A DNA stretch of 64,000 bases from Polynucleobacter sp. (GCF_030693775.1 NZ_JAUXZY010000003.1:1-64000), one strand, 5' to 3'; numbered from the stretch's first letter, positions 20,496-30,094 are shown. The notes: generated by a model not told the origin, from the letters alone. Numbers and translations are program-made.

Positions 20496-21113
20496 TTATT
20501 GCGTAACTGGGTTTACCGTTGTTTGTTTCGAGATCTCAATTGCATCGAGATTGAATCCTTTTTGCTTTAAACGTTGCAATAGGGCTTCATAGGCTTTGGG
20601 CTCAACGGATTTACTGCGCGACAAAATCCACAGGTATTTACGGCTCGGCTCACTGACGGCTGCAAGCTGGTATTGCGGGTCTAAGTCAATGACCCAGTAA
20701 TTCCCCCAAACAAAAGGCAGAAAGGAGAGCCAGGCTGGCGCAAAACGGACTTCCAATTTAGGTGAGTTTGCGTCGCCTACTTGTTTAGCTGCGCCGAGCG
20801 CTTCGCTCATGGAGCCATCTTCTTTTTGGCAGCGGTTCAGAACCTGCAGCATGCCATTGGGCTGCACGGCATAGGTTGCACTGGTGTTGGCAATGCAGCG
20901 CTTCTGAAACCAGTTAGGATATTTAGCCACTTCGTACCATGTGCCCATATATCGAGCTACGTCCAGTGAGGCAATCGCTTCGAGCGGCGCAGGTGATGCC
21001 TCGTTCGATGGGGTTTGAGCTGATGCTAAGGAGACCCATGCACTAAAACTAAAGCAAAGTGCGACGATCAGCGATCGACTAAGGAGGCGCGTGATGGTGT
21101 TCGTTGTGTTCAT
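20496..21113 (-). CDS. Bacterial lipocalin (Blc-like), exported
   Basis: 205 residues. A signal peptide ends near SLASAQ. The lipocalin signature GTWYEVAKYPNWFQKRC lies near residues 56-72, with later motifs YWVIDLDPQYQLAAVSEPSRKYLWILSR. Blc-type lipocalins bind lysophospholipids or fatty acids at the envelope. Unlike E. coli Blc I see no proper lipobox cysteine, so it is probably free in the periplasm. Confidence 0.88.
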   Translation of the reverse strand: MNTTNTITRLLSRSLIVALCFSFSAWVSLASAQTPSNEASPAPLEAIASLDVARYMGTWYEVAKYPNWFQKRCIANTSATYAVQPNGMLQVLNRCQKEDGSMSEALGAAKQVGDANSPKLEVRFAPAWLSFLPFVWGNYWVIDLDPQYQLAAVSEPSRKYLWILSRSKSVEPKAYEALLQRLKQKGFNLDAIEISKQTTVNPVTQ

Positions 21114-21198
21114 ACCGATACTGTATACCTTTCAATGTCACCCTTGCCCAGTCGATTGCGCTATATTGGTATATAAGCAAAAGGACATATAAAGCAAG

Positions 21199-23088
21199 AT
21201 GAGTCGACCATTCAAAATAGTGCTGATGATGCTTGGCGCACTCATCGCTTCTTTGCTGATTGGGCTTTTTTATCTCAGCACCCTCATTAGTCCCGCCAAG
21301 TTAACGCAGATGCTTATTTTAGAGGTGCGTGAGACAACAGGGCGCGAGTTGATGATTGCTGGACCAGTCAGCTTGGGATTTTTTCCAAGGATCGCTGTAT
21401 CGGCGGAGCAAGTGCGCCTCAGTAATGCGGCTTGGGCTAAAAGCCCTCAAATGGCAAGTCTAGAAAAAGTAGCCTTAGAAATCAGTCTTTTGCCATTACT
21501 GAATCGCCGGATTGAAATAAGCAGCATTCAATTATCGGGATTGATCCTGCATTTAGAAACCAATGCAAAAGGCGATGGCAATTGGCTGATGGGTGATATT
21601 GCTACGCCGAATAGCGCAACCGCATCATCCTCGTCTGGCTCGGCACAAGCCAATGCTAAAAAAGCGGACAGTGATGCCGATGCCATAGATCGTAATCTGG
21701 TGTTGATTGAGGGCCTCAACTTAATCAATGGTCAGATTCATTATCAGCCGAGTGGGGCTGCCGTTAGTAATTATGGGATTTCACGTTTGTCGATGCAAAA
21801 AAATGGCGCTGAGACGGCAATCAATGCTGACCTAAAGCAGGGTGCGTTTACGATTGCGATCAAAGGTAGGATGACGTCAATTCGAGAGGTCTTACGTAGC
21901 ATCGGAGCAGAGGCAATTGACGTCAATTTCGATTTTGAAGTGGCGCTGGGCGGCAAGCCATCCCAACTCAAGGGAAAGGCAGCACTCAATCCAGCTAAGC
22001 CTACTCAGTTTGATGTTGCGTTTAAAGCAGACGAGCTCGATTTATCCGCCATACCAGCATTCAACCACCCTTCATTGCCTACAAAGCCAACATCTTCAGC
22101 ATCCAACGCAAATACGACTGCCGCTAAAGCAATCAATGCCATCACACCATCCAGCCAGACTCCAGCTACTGCACGTGCTGCCGAGCGTTTCTTTAGTGAT
22201 ACGCCATTGCCGCTCGATTACCTGCCCAATGCCAATGGCACGCTTGATGTTGATATTGGGCAGCTAGTGCTCCCCACTAAAGTAGCGCTCAAAAAAGTAG
22301 CTGTGCTGGCACGCCTCACTCCACAGCAGATTGACATTCCCCAAGCGACTTTTCAGCTAGGCAATGGCCGGTTTGATGGCTCCGCCAGCATTGGCAATCT
22401 GCAGAGTTTTCCTAACTGGGCATTCAAAGGTCAGGCCAGCGGCTTTACCTTAGAGCAATTGCTAGTCTCAACTAATTCCAAAGGAGAGGTGAGCGGCGGT
22501 GATATGCGCGTTGCATTTAACCTCACTAGTAGCGGTAAAAGTTCACACCAAATTGCTTCAGGCTTAAATGGCCAAAGCCAGATCACGATTGGGAGTGCAC
22601 GCCTTGCATCGAGCTTCATGAACCAGGGTGGCGATGTATTTATCACCTTATTTGATGCGATTAATCCGATGCGCAAAAAGAGCAATGCAACAACACTCGA
22701 GTGCGCAGTAGCCTATTTGCCAGTCAAGAATGGGCTAGTAACGGTTCGGGATTCCATCGGCATCGAAACGGACCGTTTAAATATTGTGTTGACTGGAGCC
22801 GTTAATCTGAATACCGAGCAGATTAATTTAGCTTTTTACCCAAAAGAAAAATCGGGCCTCACTGCGGGGCTTGATTTGGCCAGCCTGGTGCGCTTACAGG
22901 GCAGCTTGGTAAAGCCACAAGTTGGCATCAATAAAGAGGCGGCAGTGCATCAAGCCTTGACACTGGGCCTCGGATTTTTAACGGGCGGTGCATCGATCGT
23001 TGCCCAGAATGCCGAAGGGGTCATGAACAAGCCCCACCCCTGCCGTGAGGCTATGCAAAGCTGGGATCGTATTTATTTACGCTCGTAA
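21199..23088 (+). CDS. AsmA-family protein
   Basis: 629 residues. One N-terminal transmembrane anchor (about 7-29) and a large periplasmic part. The AsmA N-terminal domain (ARELMIAGPVSLGFFPRIAVSAEQVRLSNAAW) is clear, and the C-terminal AsmA-like region includes QINLAFYPKEKSGLTAGLDLASLVRLQGSLVKPQVGINKEAA. AsmA-like proteins are bridge-like lipid transfer proteins affecting outer-membrane homeostasis. A Ser/Ala/Thr-rich spacer is seen near 285-325. Its last 16 bp overlap the convergent gene at 23073. Confidence 0.92.
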   Translation: MSRPFKIVLMMLGALIASLLIGLFYLSTLISPAKLTQMLILEVRETTGRELMIAGPVSLGFFPRIAVSAEQVRLSNAAWAKSPQMASLEKVALEISLLPLLNRRIEISSIQLSGLILHLETNAKGDGNWLMGDIATPNSATASSSSGSAQANAKKADSDADAIDRNLVLIEGLNLINGQIHYQPSGAAVSNYGISRLSMQKNGAETAINADLKQGAFTIAIKGRMTSIREVLRSIGAEAIDVNFDFEVALGGKPSQLKGKAALNPAKPTQFDVAFKADELDLSAIPAFNHPSLPTKPTSSASNANTTAAKAINAITPSSQTPATARAAERFFSDTPLPLDYLPNANGTLDVDIGQLVLPTKVALKKVAVLARLTPQQIDIPQATFQLGNGRFDGSASIGNLQSFPNWAFKGQASGFTLEQLLVSTNSKGEVSGGDMRVAFNLTSSGKSSHQIASGLNGQSQITIGSARLASSFMNQGGDVFITLFDAINPMRKKSNATTLECAVAYLPVKNGLVTVRDSIGIETDRLNIVLTGAVNLNTEQINLAFYPKEKSGLTAGLDLASLVRLQGSLVKPQVGINKEAAVHQALTLGLGFLTGGASIVAQNAEGVMNKPHPCREAMQSWDRIYLRS

Positions 23089-23447
23089 CGTACTTCAGTC
23101 TTAAAAACGCTGGCGCCAATAAAAAGACTAAATACAGAAATAAAGATGCCGGCAAAGAAGGCGGTCCAAAAGCCGGAGATCGTAAAACCACTCACTACGG
23201 TTGAGACCAGCATCAAGACCAAGGCATTGATCACCAGCAAGAAGAGGCCCATCGTCAAGGCTGTTAGTGGTAGCGTGAGCAAAATGAGGATGGGTTTCAC
23301 AATCGCGTTGGCAAAACCCAATACCAGGGCGGCAACAATGAGAGCTGCTGTGCCGTCAAACTGAATGCCATCAAAAATAAAACTTGCAACCCATAGGGAG
23401 AGGGCGGTGAGACCCCATTGCGCGAAAAAGGGGAGGAGGTTTGGCAT
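23073..23447 (-). CDS. YvlD-like four-helix membrane protein ('phage holin family')
   Basis: 124 residues forming four hydrophobic helices, with the conserved family stretch VLGFANAIVKPILILLTLPLTALTMGLFLLVINALVL. Databases call this family phage_holin_4_2, but its members are ordinary chromosomal membrane proteins of unknown role, and nothing phage-like is near. It overlaps the 3' end of the AsmA gene tail to tail by 16 bp. Confidence 0.88.
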   Translation of the reverse strand: MPNLLPFFAQWGLTALSLWVASFIFDGIQFDGTAALIVAALVLGFANAIVKPILILLTLPLTALTMGLFLLVINALVLMLVSTVVSGFTISGFWTAFFAGIFISVFSLFIGASVFKTEVRYERK

Positions 23448-23546
23448 GGCGAAGTGCTTTCTGAAGAAGTGTGCAATTGATCTTACCAGTCGAGGGCAGC
23501 TAAATTCAGGCTCAGCAGTATTAAAAAACCAGTTCTATTAGTAAAT

Positions 23547-23576
23547 TTGGCATTTTTAGGCTGGGGTGTTTATACT
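23547..23576 (+). promoter_or_regulatory. Sigma-70 promoter of umuDC
   Basis: TTGGCA (23547-23552), an 18-bp spacer, and TATACT (23571-23576). The -10 overlaps the left half of the SOS box, so LexA bound there would block polymerase. Confidence 0.75.
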
Positions 23577-23592
23577 GTGTTTTTATACAGTA
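23573..23592. promoter_or_regulatory. LexA SOS box of umuDC
   Basis: TACTGT-N8-ACAGTA, a full match to the consensus CTGT-N8-ACAG with matching flanking TA pairs. It lies 18 bp upstream of the umuD start codon and overlaps the promoter -10. This is strong evidence for DNA-damage induction. Confidence 0.93.
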
Positions 23593-23610
23593 CTTTAACG
23601 AAAAGTTACC

Positions 23611-24132
23611 ATGAATTCCCCTGTTGTAAGGCCGATTCAGGCCGTTTCTGAGTTGGGTCTTAGTCAAACCCCGGAACGCTTTGCCTTGGAGGCGCCACCC
23701 TCCGAGTTGCGCCTGCTGGTGCACGGCTTATCTGCCGGCTTTCCCTCGCCTGCAGGAGACTACGTCGAGGATGCGCTCGATCTGAATCAGTACTTGATTC
23801 AGAATAAGCCCGCTACTTTTTTGTTTACAGTGCGCGGCGATTCGATGATGGGCGCCAGCATTGAGGATGGCGATAAGGTGGTGGTGGATCGAGCACTCAA
23901 GCCTAAGCACCAGGACATCATCGTCGCCGTTGTGAATGGCGACTACACCATTAAGCGTTTATACAAATACCGCGGCACGATTGAGTTGCGCCCTGAAAAC
24001 CCCAATTACCCGGCAATCACTTTTACGGATGGCGCTGAGTTACAAGTCTGGGGCGTCGTGATTGGTGTGGTGCGTAAATACATAAATAAAGCGGCGCCGC
24101 ATGCCCAGCAGCGCCACGCCACCCATTCTTGA
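23611..24132 (+). CDS. umuD: DNA polymerase V accessory subunit UmuD
   Basis: 173 residues. The self-cleavage region aligns with E. coli UmuD: here [14 protein letters not shown], giving an expected cut between Ala42 and Gly43 instead of Cys-Gly. The S24 catalytic dyad is Ser78 (RGDSMMGA) and Lys115 (DYTIKRL). RecA-stimulated cleavage would give UmuD', which joins UmuC as Pol V. The N-terminal arm is longer than in E. coli. It overlaps the longest umuC frame, and SOS control is explicit upstream. Confidence 0.95.
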   Translation: MNSPVVRPIQAVSELGLSQTPERFALEAPPSELRLLVHGLSAGFPSPAGDYVEDALDLNQYLIQNKPATFLFTVRGDSMMGASIEDGDKVVVDRALKPKHQDIIVAVVNGDYTIKRLYKYRGTIELRPENPNYPAITFTDGAELQVWGVVIGVVRKYINKAAPHAQQRHATHS

Positions 24133-24145
24133 TCATGGGGCAGCG

Positions 24146-25444
24146 ATGGGGGTAACGTCGCGCGCAGCGCATTTTGCCTTAGTGGATGTCAATAACTTTT
24201 ATGTTTCATGCGAGCGGGTATTTCAGCCACGTCTAGAGGGTGTACCGCTAGTGGTGTTGTCCAATAATGATGGCTGCGCGGTAGCGCGTAGCAGCGAAGT
24301 GAAAGCATTGGGCGTGAAGATGGCAACGCCCTGGTTTTTACTAAAGGATTTAGCGGCGCAGCATGGCATACAGGCGCTATCGTCAAACTACACCTTATAC
24401 GGCGACATGAGTGATCGCGTAGTTTCCATCTTGCGGGACTTTTCGCCAGACATGGAGGTCTATAGCATTGATGAAAGCTTCTTGCGCATCGACGCCGTCA
24501 CCCATCTTTACCCGAGCCCCATTGCAATGGGAGAGATCATGCGCAGTCGCATTCGGCAATGGACTGGATTACCGGTGTGCGTGGGCATGGGCGCTTCCAA
24601 AACCTTGGCTAAGTTAGCCAATTATCTGGCGAAAAAACACCCTGTATTCAATGGGGTGTGTGATCTGAATGCATTAACAGACGCAGAGCTCGAGCATTGG
24701 CTATCGATCACTGACGTCGGTGAGGTATGGGGAGTCGGCCGTCAACTCACCTTACGCCTACGGGCCATGGGTATTGAGACGGTATGGGATCTGCGCTCTA
24801 CCTCGCCCAAAATACTTCGCACTCACTTTGGTGTGGTGATGGAGCGTACCTGTAGTGAGCTCAATGGCATTTCTTGTTTGGAGCTGGAGGAGGTGGTGCC
24901 GGCAAAACAGCAAATCATTGCGTCACGTAGTTTTGGTCGGGCGGTGATCAGCCGTGAGGAGCTCGAGGAATCCGTCGCTACTCACATGGCCAGAGCCTGC
25001 GAAAAGTTGCGTGCACAATCCTCGGTGGCAGCGATGATTCAGGTATTTGTGCGGACCAATCGCTTTAAGCCGAGTGAGCCGCAATATAGCCCAAGCATTG
25101 CAATTGGATTGGTGGAGGCGTGTGACGACACCTTGGTCTTAACGGATGCCGCACTAAGCGGTTTAGGACGGATTTTTAAAGCCGGTTACCGCTATAAAAA
25201 AGCGGGCGTTGTGCTGAGTAGCATTTCAGAAAAAGCGCAGCAGCAACACAGCTTATTTGATGACCATCACTGGAATCACAAATCAGCTGAGTTAATGAAG
25301 GTAATGGATTCCCTCAATACCCGTTTTGGAAAAAAGACCGTGCATTCGGCGGCAATGGGTAATACCGTGGGCTGGGCCATGCGCTCTGAAAATCGCTCAC
25401 CCCACTACACCACCTGTTGGGATGAATTGCCGTTTGTCAGCTAA
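24146..25444 (+). CDS. umuC: DNA polymerase V catalytic subunit UmuC
   Basis: 432 residues from ATG 24146, just before the conserved [17 protein letters not shown] start of the Y-family palm. A frame back to 24101 overlaps umuD by 32 bp and is less likely. Catalytic acidic residues are in [10 protein letters not shown] and [11 protein letters not shown]. Helix-hairpin-helix ([14 protein letters not shown]) and little-finger regions follow, and the C-terminal UmuC extension is present. It performs error-prone translesion synthesis. It is translated 13 bp after umuD ends. Confidence 0.95.
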   Translation: MGVTSRAAHFALVDVNNFYVSCERVFQPRLEGVPLVVLSNNDGCAVARSSEVKALGVKMATPWFLLKDLAAQHGIQALSSNYTLYGDMSDRVVSILRDFSPDMEVYSIDESFLRIDAVTHLYPSPIAMGEIMRSRIRQWTGLPVCVGMGASKTLAKLANYLAKKHPVFNGVCDLNALTDAELEHWLSITDVGEVWGVGRQLTLRLRAMGIETVWDLRSTSPKILRTHFGVVMERTCSELNGISCLELEEVVPAKQQIIASRSFGRAVISREELEESVATHMARACEKLRAQSSVAAMIQVFVRTNRFKPSEPQYSPSIAIGLVEACDDTLVLTDAALSGLGRIFKAGYRYKKAGVVLSSISEKAQQQHSLFDDHHWNHKSAELMKVMDSLNTRFGKKTVHSAAMGNTVGWAMRSENRSPHYTTCWDELPFVS

Positions 25445-25508
25445 GCCAGCTGGGTTTGCTAAGATTCAGGCTTATTTCTGATCGCACTTCCTTTTTTACA
25501 CTCAATTT

Positions 25509-25739
25509 ATGTCCATTCTCGCCATTGCTTTAGCCGTTTTATTGGGTCTCTACCTCTTAATCAAGATCCTAGGCCGCCGCAGCGCCATCCGCCTGATGGT
25601 CGAAAATTACGGTTTAATCCCGGAAAAACTTGCCCCTTTGAGTGATCGGGAGATTAAGGAGCTCTTGGCGAAACTCCACCACATGGCGGAAAGAGGCCAT
25701 TCTGTTGCCCTGGAAACGGCTACGCGGCCTTATCGCTAG
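25509..25739 (+). CDS. Small single-pass membrane protein, hypothetical
   Basis: 76 residues: one N-terminal transmembrane segment (about 2-22), then a charged, probably helical tail (LSDREIKELLAKLHHMAERGHS). I do not recognise a family. The amphipathic hydrophobic-then-charged layout and clean open frame suggest a real short gene. It sits alone between umuC and the aminotransferase. Confidence 0.55.
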   Translation: MSILAIALAVLLGLYLLIKILGRRSAIRLMVENYGLIPEKLAPLSDREIKELLAKLHHMAERGHSVALETATRPYR

Positions 25740-25817
25740 GCGATATCCCTAGAAACACGTAGTTTTCCGATGACCAGTATCATTGTGGGTTATTGCTTAC
25801 ATTATTAAGGAGATAGC

Positions 25818-26966
25818 ATGCCTGGCTTGCTTCCAAACGTTGATCCCGATGGGTTGTTGGAGTTTTCAGTGGTCTATACCGACCGCTCGCTCAACCACAT
25901 GTCCGAAGAGTTCAAAAAAGTCATGGTGGATATCTCTAGCGTACTCAAGGATGCCTATCAGGCTAGCTCCGCCATCGTGGTTCCGGGTAGCGGCACGTTT
26001 GGTATGGAAGCAGTGGCACGTCAATTTGCAAACCAAGAAAAGATCTTGGTTTTGCGTAACGGTTGGTTTAGCTACCGCTGGACGCAAATTTTCGATATGG
26101 CGAACATCACTCAAGATATTCATGTGATTAAGGGTAGGCAAGTCGAAAACGCGACTCAGGCACCCTATGCACCAGCCCCGATTGAAGAGGTGGTGGCCTA
26201 CATTAAAAAAGAGAAGCCCGCCGTTGTCTTTGCACCTCACGTAGAAACTTCAGCCGGCATTATTTTGCCAGCGGATTACCTCCGTGCAGTGGGTGATGCA
26301 GTGGAGTCGGTTGGCGGTTTGTTTGTACTCGATTGCATTGCGTCTGGCGCAATGTGGGTCGACATGAAGGCATGTAAGGTGGACGTTGTGATTAGCGCGC
26401 CACAAAAGGGCTGGAGTAGTTCGCCATGCTGCGCCTTAATTGGCCTCAGTGCACGTGCCCGCACCAAGATCGACAGCACACAGAGCACCAGCTTTTCAAC
26501 CGACCTGAAAAAGTGGTTGCAGATCATGGAAACCTATGAAAACGGTGGTCATGTGTATCACACCACGATGCCAACCGACGCCTTGAAAATTTTACGTAAC
26601 GTGATGCAAGAAACCCAAGCCTTGGGCTTTGATCACTTACGCAATCAGCAAATCGAGCTGGGTAAAAAAGTACGTGCGATGTTGGTTAAGCGCGGCTACC
26701 CCTCAGTAGCCGCTCCTGGATTCGAGGCGGCTGGTGTGGTGGTGAGTTATACCGAAGACCCAGACATTCAGACGGGTAAGAAGTTCATTGCCTTGGGCTT
26801 GCAAACTGCTGCAGGTGTGCCATTGCAGTGCGATGAGCGCCCAGACTTCAGAACCTTCCGTATCGGTTTATTTGGTTTAGAGAAGTTGACGCATGTAGAT
26901 CGTACCGTGGCTCATCTGGAAAAAGCCATGGACCAGATTCAGTCGGTGGCCGCTGTAGCAGCCTAA
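25818..26966 (+). CDS. Class V pyridoxal-phosphate aminotransferase (alanine-glyoxylate type)
   Basis: 382 residues. PLP-site features are visible: GSGTFGMEAVARQ near 57-69, the cofactor Asp172 in FVLDCIASG, and the Schiff-base Lys197 in VVISAPQKGWSSSPC. The overall plan fits the alanine-glyoxylate/serine-pyruvate aminotransferase family. The amino donor and acceptor cannot be fixed from sequence. AAGGAGA at 25808-25814 supports ATG 25818. Confidence 0.85.
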   Translation: MPGLLPNVDPDGLLEFSVVYTDRSLNHMSEEFKKVMVDISSVLKDAYQASSAIVVPGSGTFGMEAVARQFANQEKILVLRNGWFSYRWTQIFDMANITQDIHVIKGRQVENATQAPYAPAPIEEVVAYIKKEKPAVVFAPHVETSAGIILPADYLRAVGDAVESVGGLFVLDCIASGAMWVDMKACKVDVVISAPQKGWSSSPCCALIGLSARARTKIDSTQSTSFSTDLKKWLQIMETYENGGHVYHTTMPTDALKILRNVMQETQALGFDHLRNQQIELGKKVRAMLVKRGYPSVAAPGFEAAGVVVSYTEDPDIQTGKKFIALGLQTAAGVPLQCDERPDFRTFRIGLFGLEKLTHVDRTVAHLEKAMDQIQSVAAVAA

Positions 26967-26973
26967 TTGCACT

Positions 26974-27198
26974 TTAGTAGTGGGGCGGTATTTCGTCGCG
27001 TAAGTCTCTCGAGTCGTTGCCGCCACCCAGTCCTTCCGAGCCGCTCGCGCTCATCTGCTCCTTGAGCGATTTCATTTCTCGGTATAAAAATTCAATTTGC
27101 TGCTGCTGTTTATAGATCGTTTGATTGAGGTTCTCAATCAAGTCCTCGGCAAAACTGAGCTTCACTTCTAAATTGGTAAGGCGTTCTTCGCTGGACAT
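26974..27198 (-). CDS. slyX: SlyX family protein
   Basis: 74 residues: a heptad coiled coil (RLTNLEVKLSFAEDLIENLNQTIYKQQQQIEFLYREMKSL) followed by a flexible tail ending IPPHY, the typical SlyX ending. The protein forms oligomers through the coiled coil. Its biological role is not established. It lies 11 bp downstream of the DUF1653 gene, probably co-transcribed. Confidence 0.9.
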   Translation of the reverse strand: MSSEERLTNLEVKLSFAEDLIENLNQTIYKQQQQIEFLYREMKSLKEQMSASGSEGLGGGNDSRDLRDEIPPHY

Positions 27199-27209
27199 GG
27201 CATTGCCTC

Positions 27210-27443
27210 CTAATTGGTTTCCGATGGCATTACTACAAAGCGCCCATCTTCCATTTCAGCTTGGGGCCGAATCCAAAAATCATGGGTTTGCAGGGATTCA
27301 TACACATAGGCCGGCGCCAAGTCGGCTTCGATATTGGCCAAGCAAACCACCCGATAGAGGCCGCCAGTCTTCACATGCCTCAGTTGGGTATTGGGTGTAA
27401 AGCGTCCATCAGATGCTTGCGCCATACGGGGTTTTTGTGTCAT
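27210..27443 (-). CDS. DUF1653 domain protein
   Basis: 77 residues from the ATG at 27443, preceded by an AGAAAG-type ribosome-binding site. Upstream in-frame codons to 27485 are probably not translated. The core is one small beta-rich domain: LRHVKTGGLYRVVCLANIEADLAPAYVYESLQTHDFWIRPQAEMEDGRFV. This matches DUF1653 (HxxGxxY-type start, vYr...WvRP end). No function is known. Confidence 0.8.
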   Translation of the reverse strand: MTQKPRMAQASDGRFTPNTQLRHVKTGGLYRVVCLANIEADLAPAYVYESLQTHDFWIRPQAEMEDGRFVVMPSETN

Positions 27444-27521
27444 CACATACTTTCTTTTATGATCAAGTGACATTACAGCATGCATTGATCTACAGAATAC
27501 CGTTTCCTTATAAAACCAGCC

Positions 27522-28526
27522 ATGTCAATTGCTTACTCGATTCTTGATTTATCACCCATTCCCGAAGGCGGGACTGCTGCTATTGCGCTGCGCAACTCGC
27601 GTGATTTGGCGCAGCATGCAGAGGAGTGGGGGTATTCGCGCTACTGGGTAGCCGAGCACCACAATATGACAGGCAATGCGAGCTCGGCTACGGCAGTGTT
27701 GATTGGATATATTGCCGAAGGCACGAAGACAATTCGCATTGGTTCGGGCGGCATCATGCTGCCTAATCATGCCCCGCTCGTGATTGCAGAACAATTTGGT
27801 ACCTTGGCATCCCTGTATCCGGGCCGGATTGAGCTTGGGCTTGGCAGAGCGCCGGGTACCGATCAGATGACCGCCCACGCATTGCGCCGTGATTTGCAAG
27901 GCAGTGATCATCAGTTCGCACAAGACGTGCGTGAGCTGCAGCACTACTTTGCACCAGACCAAGAAGGTCAGCGCGTGCGTGCCATTCCCGGAGTGGGCTT
28001 AGAGTTACCTATCTGGATATTGGGTTCCAGTTTGTATGGCGCCCAATTGGCAGCAAATTATGGCTTGCCCTATGCCTTTGCATCGCACTTTGCCCCCGAT
28101 TATTTGCAAGAGGCCATCCAGACCTACCGCACGCACTTCCGTCCATCAGCGCAACTGAACAAGCCCTATGCTGTATTTGGGGTGAATGTGATTGCGGCCG
28201 ATACCGATGAGGAGGCGCAATACTTGTTTACCACCCTACAGCAGCATTACACGCGAGCCCGGCGCAATACCCGTGGGCAGTTGCCATCACCGATTGCAGA
28301 TATCGACGCTTTCTGGGAGCCTCATGAAAAAGCCGGCGTGATGCGGTCTTTAGCCTGCTCGGTGGTTGGCTCCCCGCAAACCATACGCGATGGATTGCAG
28401 CGCTTACTGAAAATCAGTGGGGCCGATGAGGTTTTAGTTGCTGGTCAAATTTACGATCATGCAGCGCGCCTGCGCTCGTTTCAGATTGCGGGGGAAGTAA
28501 TTCGTAGTCTAGAGCCTAGCGCCTAG
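27522..28526 (+). CDS. LLM-class flavin-dependent oxidoreductase
   Basis: 334 residues of the bacterial luciferase-like monooxygenase TIM barrel. Family hallmarks include [66 protein letters not shown], the last being the MsnO8/YhbW subgroup motif. It should use reduced FMN. The substrate is unknown. It is alone on the plus strand, divergent from the DUF1653-slyX pair. Confidence 0.92.
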   Translation: MSIAYSILDLSPIPEGGTAAIALRNSRDLAQHAEEWGYSRYWVAEHHNMTGNASSATAVLIGYIAEGTKTIRIGSGGIMLPNHAPLVIAEQFGTLASLYPGRIELGLGRAPGTDQMTAHALRRDLQGSDHQFAQDVRELQHYFAPDQEGQRVRAIPGVGLELPIWILGSSLYGAQLAANYGLPYAFASHFAPDYLQEAIQTYRTHFRPSAQLNKPYAVFGVNVIAADTDEEAQYLFTTLQQHYTRARRNTRGQLPSPIADIDAFWEPHEKAGVMRSLACSVVGSPQTIRDGLQRLLKISGADEVLVAGQIYDHAARLRSFQIAGEVIRSLEPSA

Positions 28527-28541
28527 CGCGCTTAGTGATGA

Positions 28542-28991
28542 CTAGCCAAGCAAGGTCTGGAGGCGATCGTACTGATTGCTAATCTCAACGCCGTGAGTCT
28601 TGGCAATAGCACCCAACTCCAATACCAACAGGTCTTTGCTGAGCAGCATGGCCGGGCGGATGCTGTAGGCCATATCCAGAAAGACTTGATCGTCTAGGTC
28701 GCGGCAAGTGAAGGGGGCTGGCTCCATTGCCGCATTCTCCAGCAGTCGAGTAACACTTTTCCATGCCTGCAGAATCATGGCTTGTTCTTCTTGATTTAGC
28801 TTAAACGTCGGACGCTGAATCACATCGATGAGCTCTAGCATTGAGGCTTCGCTTCGCACTGCATCCACGAGCTTGGCATCGAGCAAAAGCCGAATGGGTT
28901 CCGCAGTCGGATCTTTAAACACCAGCAAATCCAAAATGACATTGGTGTCCAGCACCAAGCGCGGTTTTATATCAGTCAAGGCAGTATTCAC
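28542..28991 (-). CDS. PIN-domain protein (putative toxin-family nuclease)
   Basis: 149 residues of the PIN_3 subgroup. Acidic metal-binding residues are visible in LVLDTNVILD (Asp15), in CRDLDDQVFLDMA and in LLSKDLLVLEL. The catalytic site for RNA cleavage thus looks intact. The family is often listed as a toxin component, yet no small antitoxin gene is adjacent: the upstream neighbour is a YaeQ gene 17 bp away. Activity as a free-standing RNase is possible. Confidence 0.85.
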   Translation of the reverse strand: MNTALTDIKPRLVLDTNVILDLLVFKDPTAEPIRLLLDAKLVDAVRSEASMLELIDVIQRPTFKLNQEEQAMILQAWKSVTRLLENAAMEPAPFTCRDLDDQVFLDMAYSIRPAMLLSKDLLVLELGAIAKTHGVEISNQYDRLQTLLG

Positions 28992-29008
28992 GCGTGAGGG
29001 TAAATGCC

Positions 29009-29557
29009 TTAGTTCGCAGGCGCTTTCCAGATCTCCGGAACCACGGTCACTTGACCTTGATCTGCAGAAACCAGCATCTCACCATCTTGAATATTGACGT
29101 GAATAATCATGCTGCGCTCCACCAGTGCAATTAAGGCTTTTGACTGCTCCTCCGGTATGGCGACAATGGTCAAGTTACGCGCGCGCTCTAGCTTATTTTT
29201 GATGCCATCCCACCATAATTTACTGGTATTGCCGGCATAGCAATAGACAGCTACTTGATTGGATCGTCCGCAGGCCTTTAGAATGCGCCGCTCATCAGGT
29301 TGGCCGATATCAATCCACAGATTGATGGCGCCGGTAAGGTCCTTCACCCAAATATCGGGCTCATCGGTATCACTGAGTCCTTTAGTAAAAACCAACTGCT
29401 CTTGTGCATTGAGGGCAAAGGCAATGATGCGAATCATCATGCGCTCATCGGTCTCAGAGGGATGCTTTGCGATCGTTAAGGGGTGGCTAGCATAGTAGTA
29501 GCGATCCCCATCGGAGATGTGGAGCTCTGCTTTATGGATGGTTGCGCGCAATGCCAT
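29009..29557 (-). CDS. YaeQ family protein
   Basis: 182 residues, full length for YaeQ: starts MALRATIHKAELHISDGDRYYYASHPLTIAKHPSETDERMM, with FTKGLSDTDEPDIWVKDLTGAINLWIDIGQPDERRI in the middle. The family has a fold related to PD-(D/E)XK nucleases, but no nuclease activity is established. In E. coli it was linked to suppression of RfaH defects. It lies 17 bp upstream of the PIN gene. Confidence 0.92.
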   Translation of the reverse strand: MALRATIHKAELHISDGDRYYYASHPLTIAKHPSETDERMMIRIIAFALNAQEQLVFTKGLSDTDEPDIWVKDLTGAINLWIDIGQPDERRILKACGRSNQVAVYCYAGNTSKLWWDGIKNKLERARNLTIVAIPEEQSKALIALVERSMIIHVNIQDGEMLVSADQGQVTVVPEIWKAPAN

Positions 29558-29633
29558 GAGTAAATCCCTTAATTGATCCGCTGTTTGCCCTGATTGGCCG
29601 CAGAAAACAGACCATCATAATCCCCTTGGGATA

Positions 29634-30083
29634 TTAGGGCGCTGGAGCGACCAGAACCAGCCGCATGCGCTGATGCGGAATGCCCACTTCATCAAAGATG
29701 GCACCATCCGGCTTAAATTGCAGTTTGGCATAAAAAGAAACCGCACTTTGCTGGGCATGGAGCTCAAATACGCTTGCACCTTGCAACATGCCGGCACGAA
29801 TCGCCTCACCCAGTAGGGCCGTTCCAATCCCTTGACCGCGAAATTCCTTGAGCACTGCCATTCGTCCAATCTTGGCTTTGCTGGGATCCTGCTCATCCAG
29901 ATAGATTCGCGCGGTGGCAACACATTCACCATCAACGAAGGCCAGCGCATGCTCAGCAATGGGGTCGTAGTCATCGATTTCCAGTTCGGCAGGAATGCCT
30001 TGCTCTTTCACAAAAACGGCATAGCGAATCGCATATGCGGTATCGCGCGCTTCTAACCAAGACTGTGTTTCGATCGTAATCAT
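29634..30083 (-). CDS. GNAT-family N-acetyltransferase
   Basis: 149 residues. The acetyl-CoA pyrophosphate loop is seen in IGRMAVLKEFRGQGIGTALLGEAI (R/Q-x-x-G-x-G). It belongs with the ElaA/YjcF-like group (RYAVFVKEQGIPAELEIDDYD). The acceptor substrate is unknown. It begins 11 bp downstream of the aldo/keto reductase stop, so the two are likely one transcript. Confidence 0.88.
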   Translation of the reverse strand: MITIETQSWLEARDTAYAIRYAVFVKEQGIPAELEIDDYDPIAEHALAFVDGECVATARIYLDEQDPSKAKIGRMAVLKEFRGQGIGTALLGEAIRAGMLQGASVFELHAQQSAVSFYAKLQFKPDGAIFDEVGIPHQRMRLVLVAPAP

Positions 30084-30094
30084 GCTTTACTGAA

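Noticed and set aside
23073-23447. 'Phage holin family' label as a sign of prophage
   Set aside because: The protein is a YvlD-like four-helix chromosomal membrane protein, and no other phage gene, lysin or integrase is near.
28542-28991. Complete toxin-antitoxin module
   Set aside because: Only the PIN half is present. The adjacent gene is YaeQ, not a known antitoxin.
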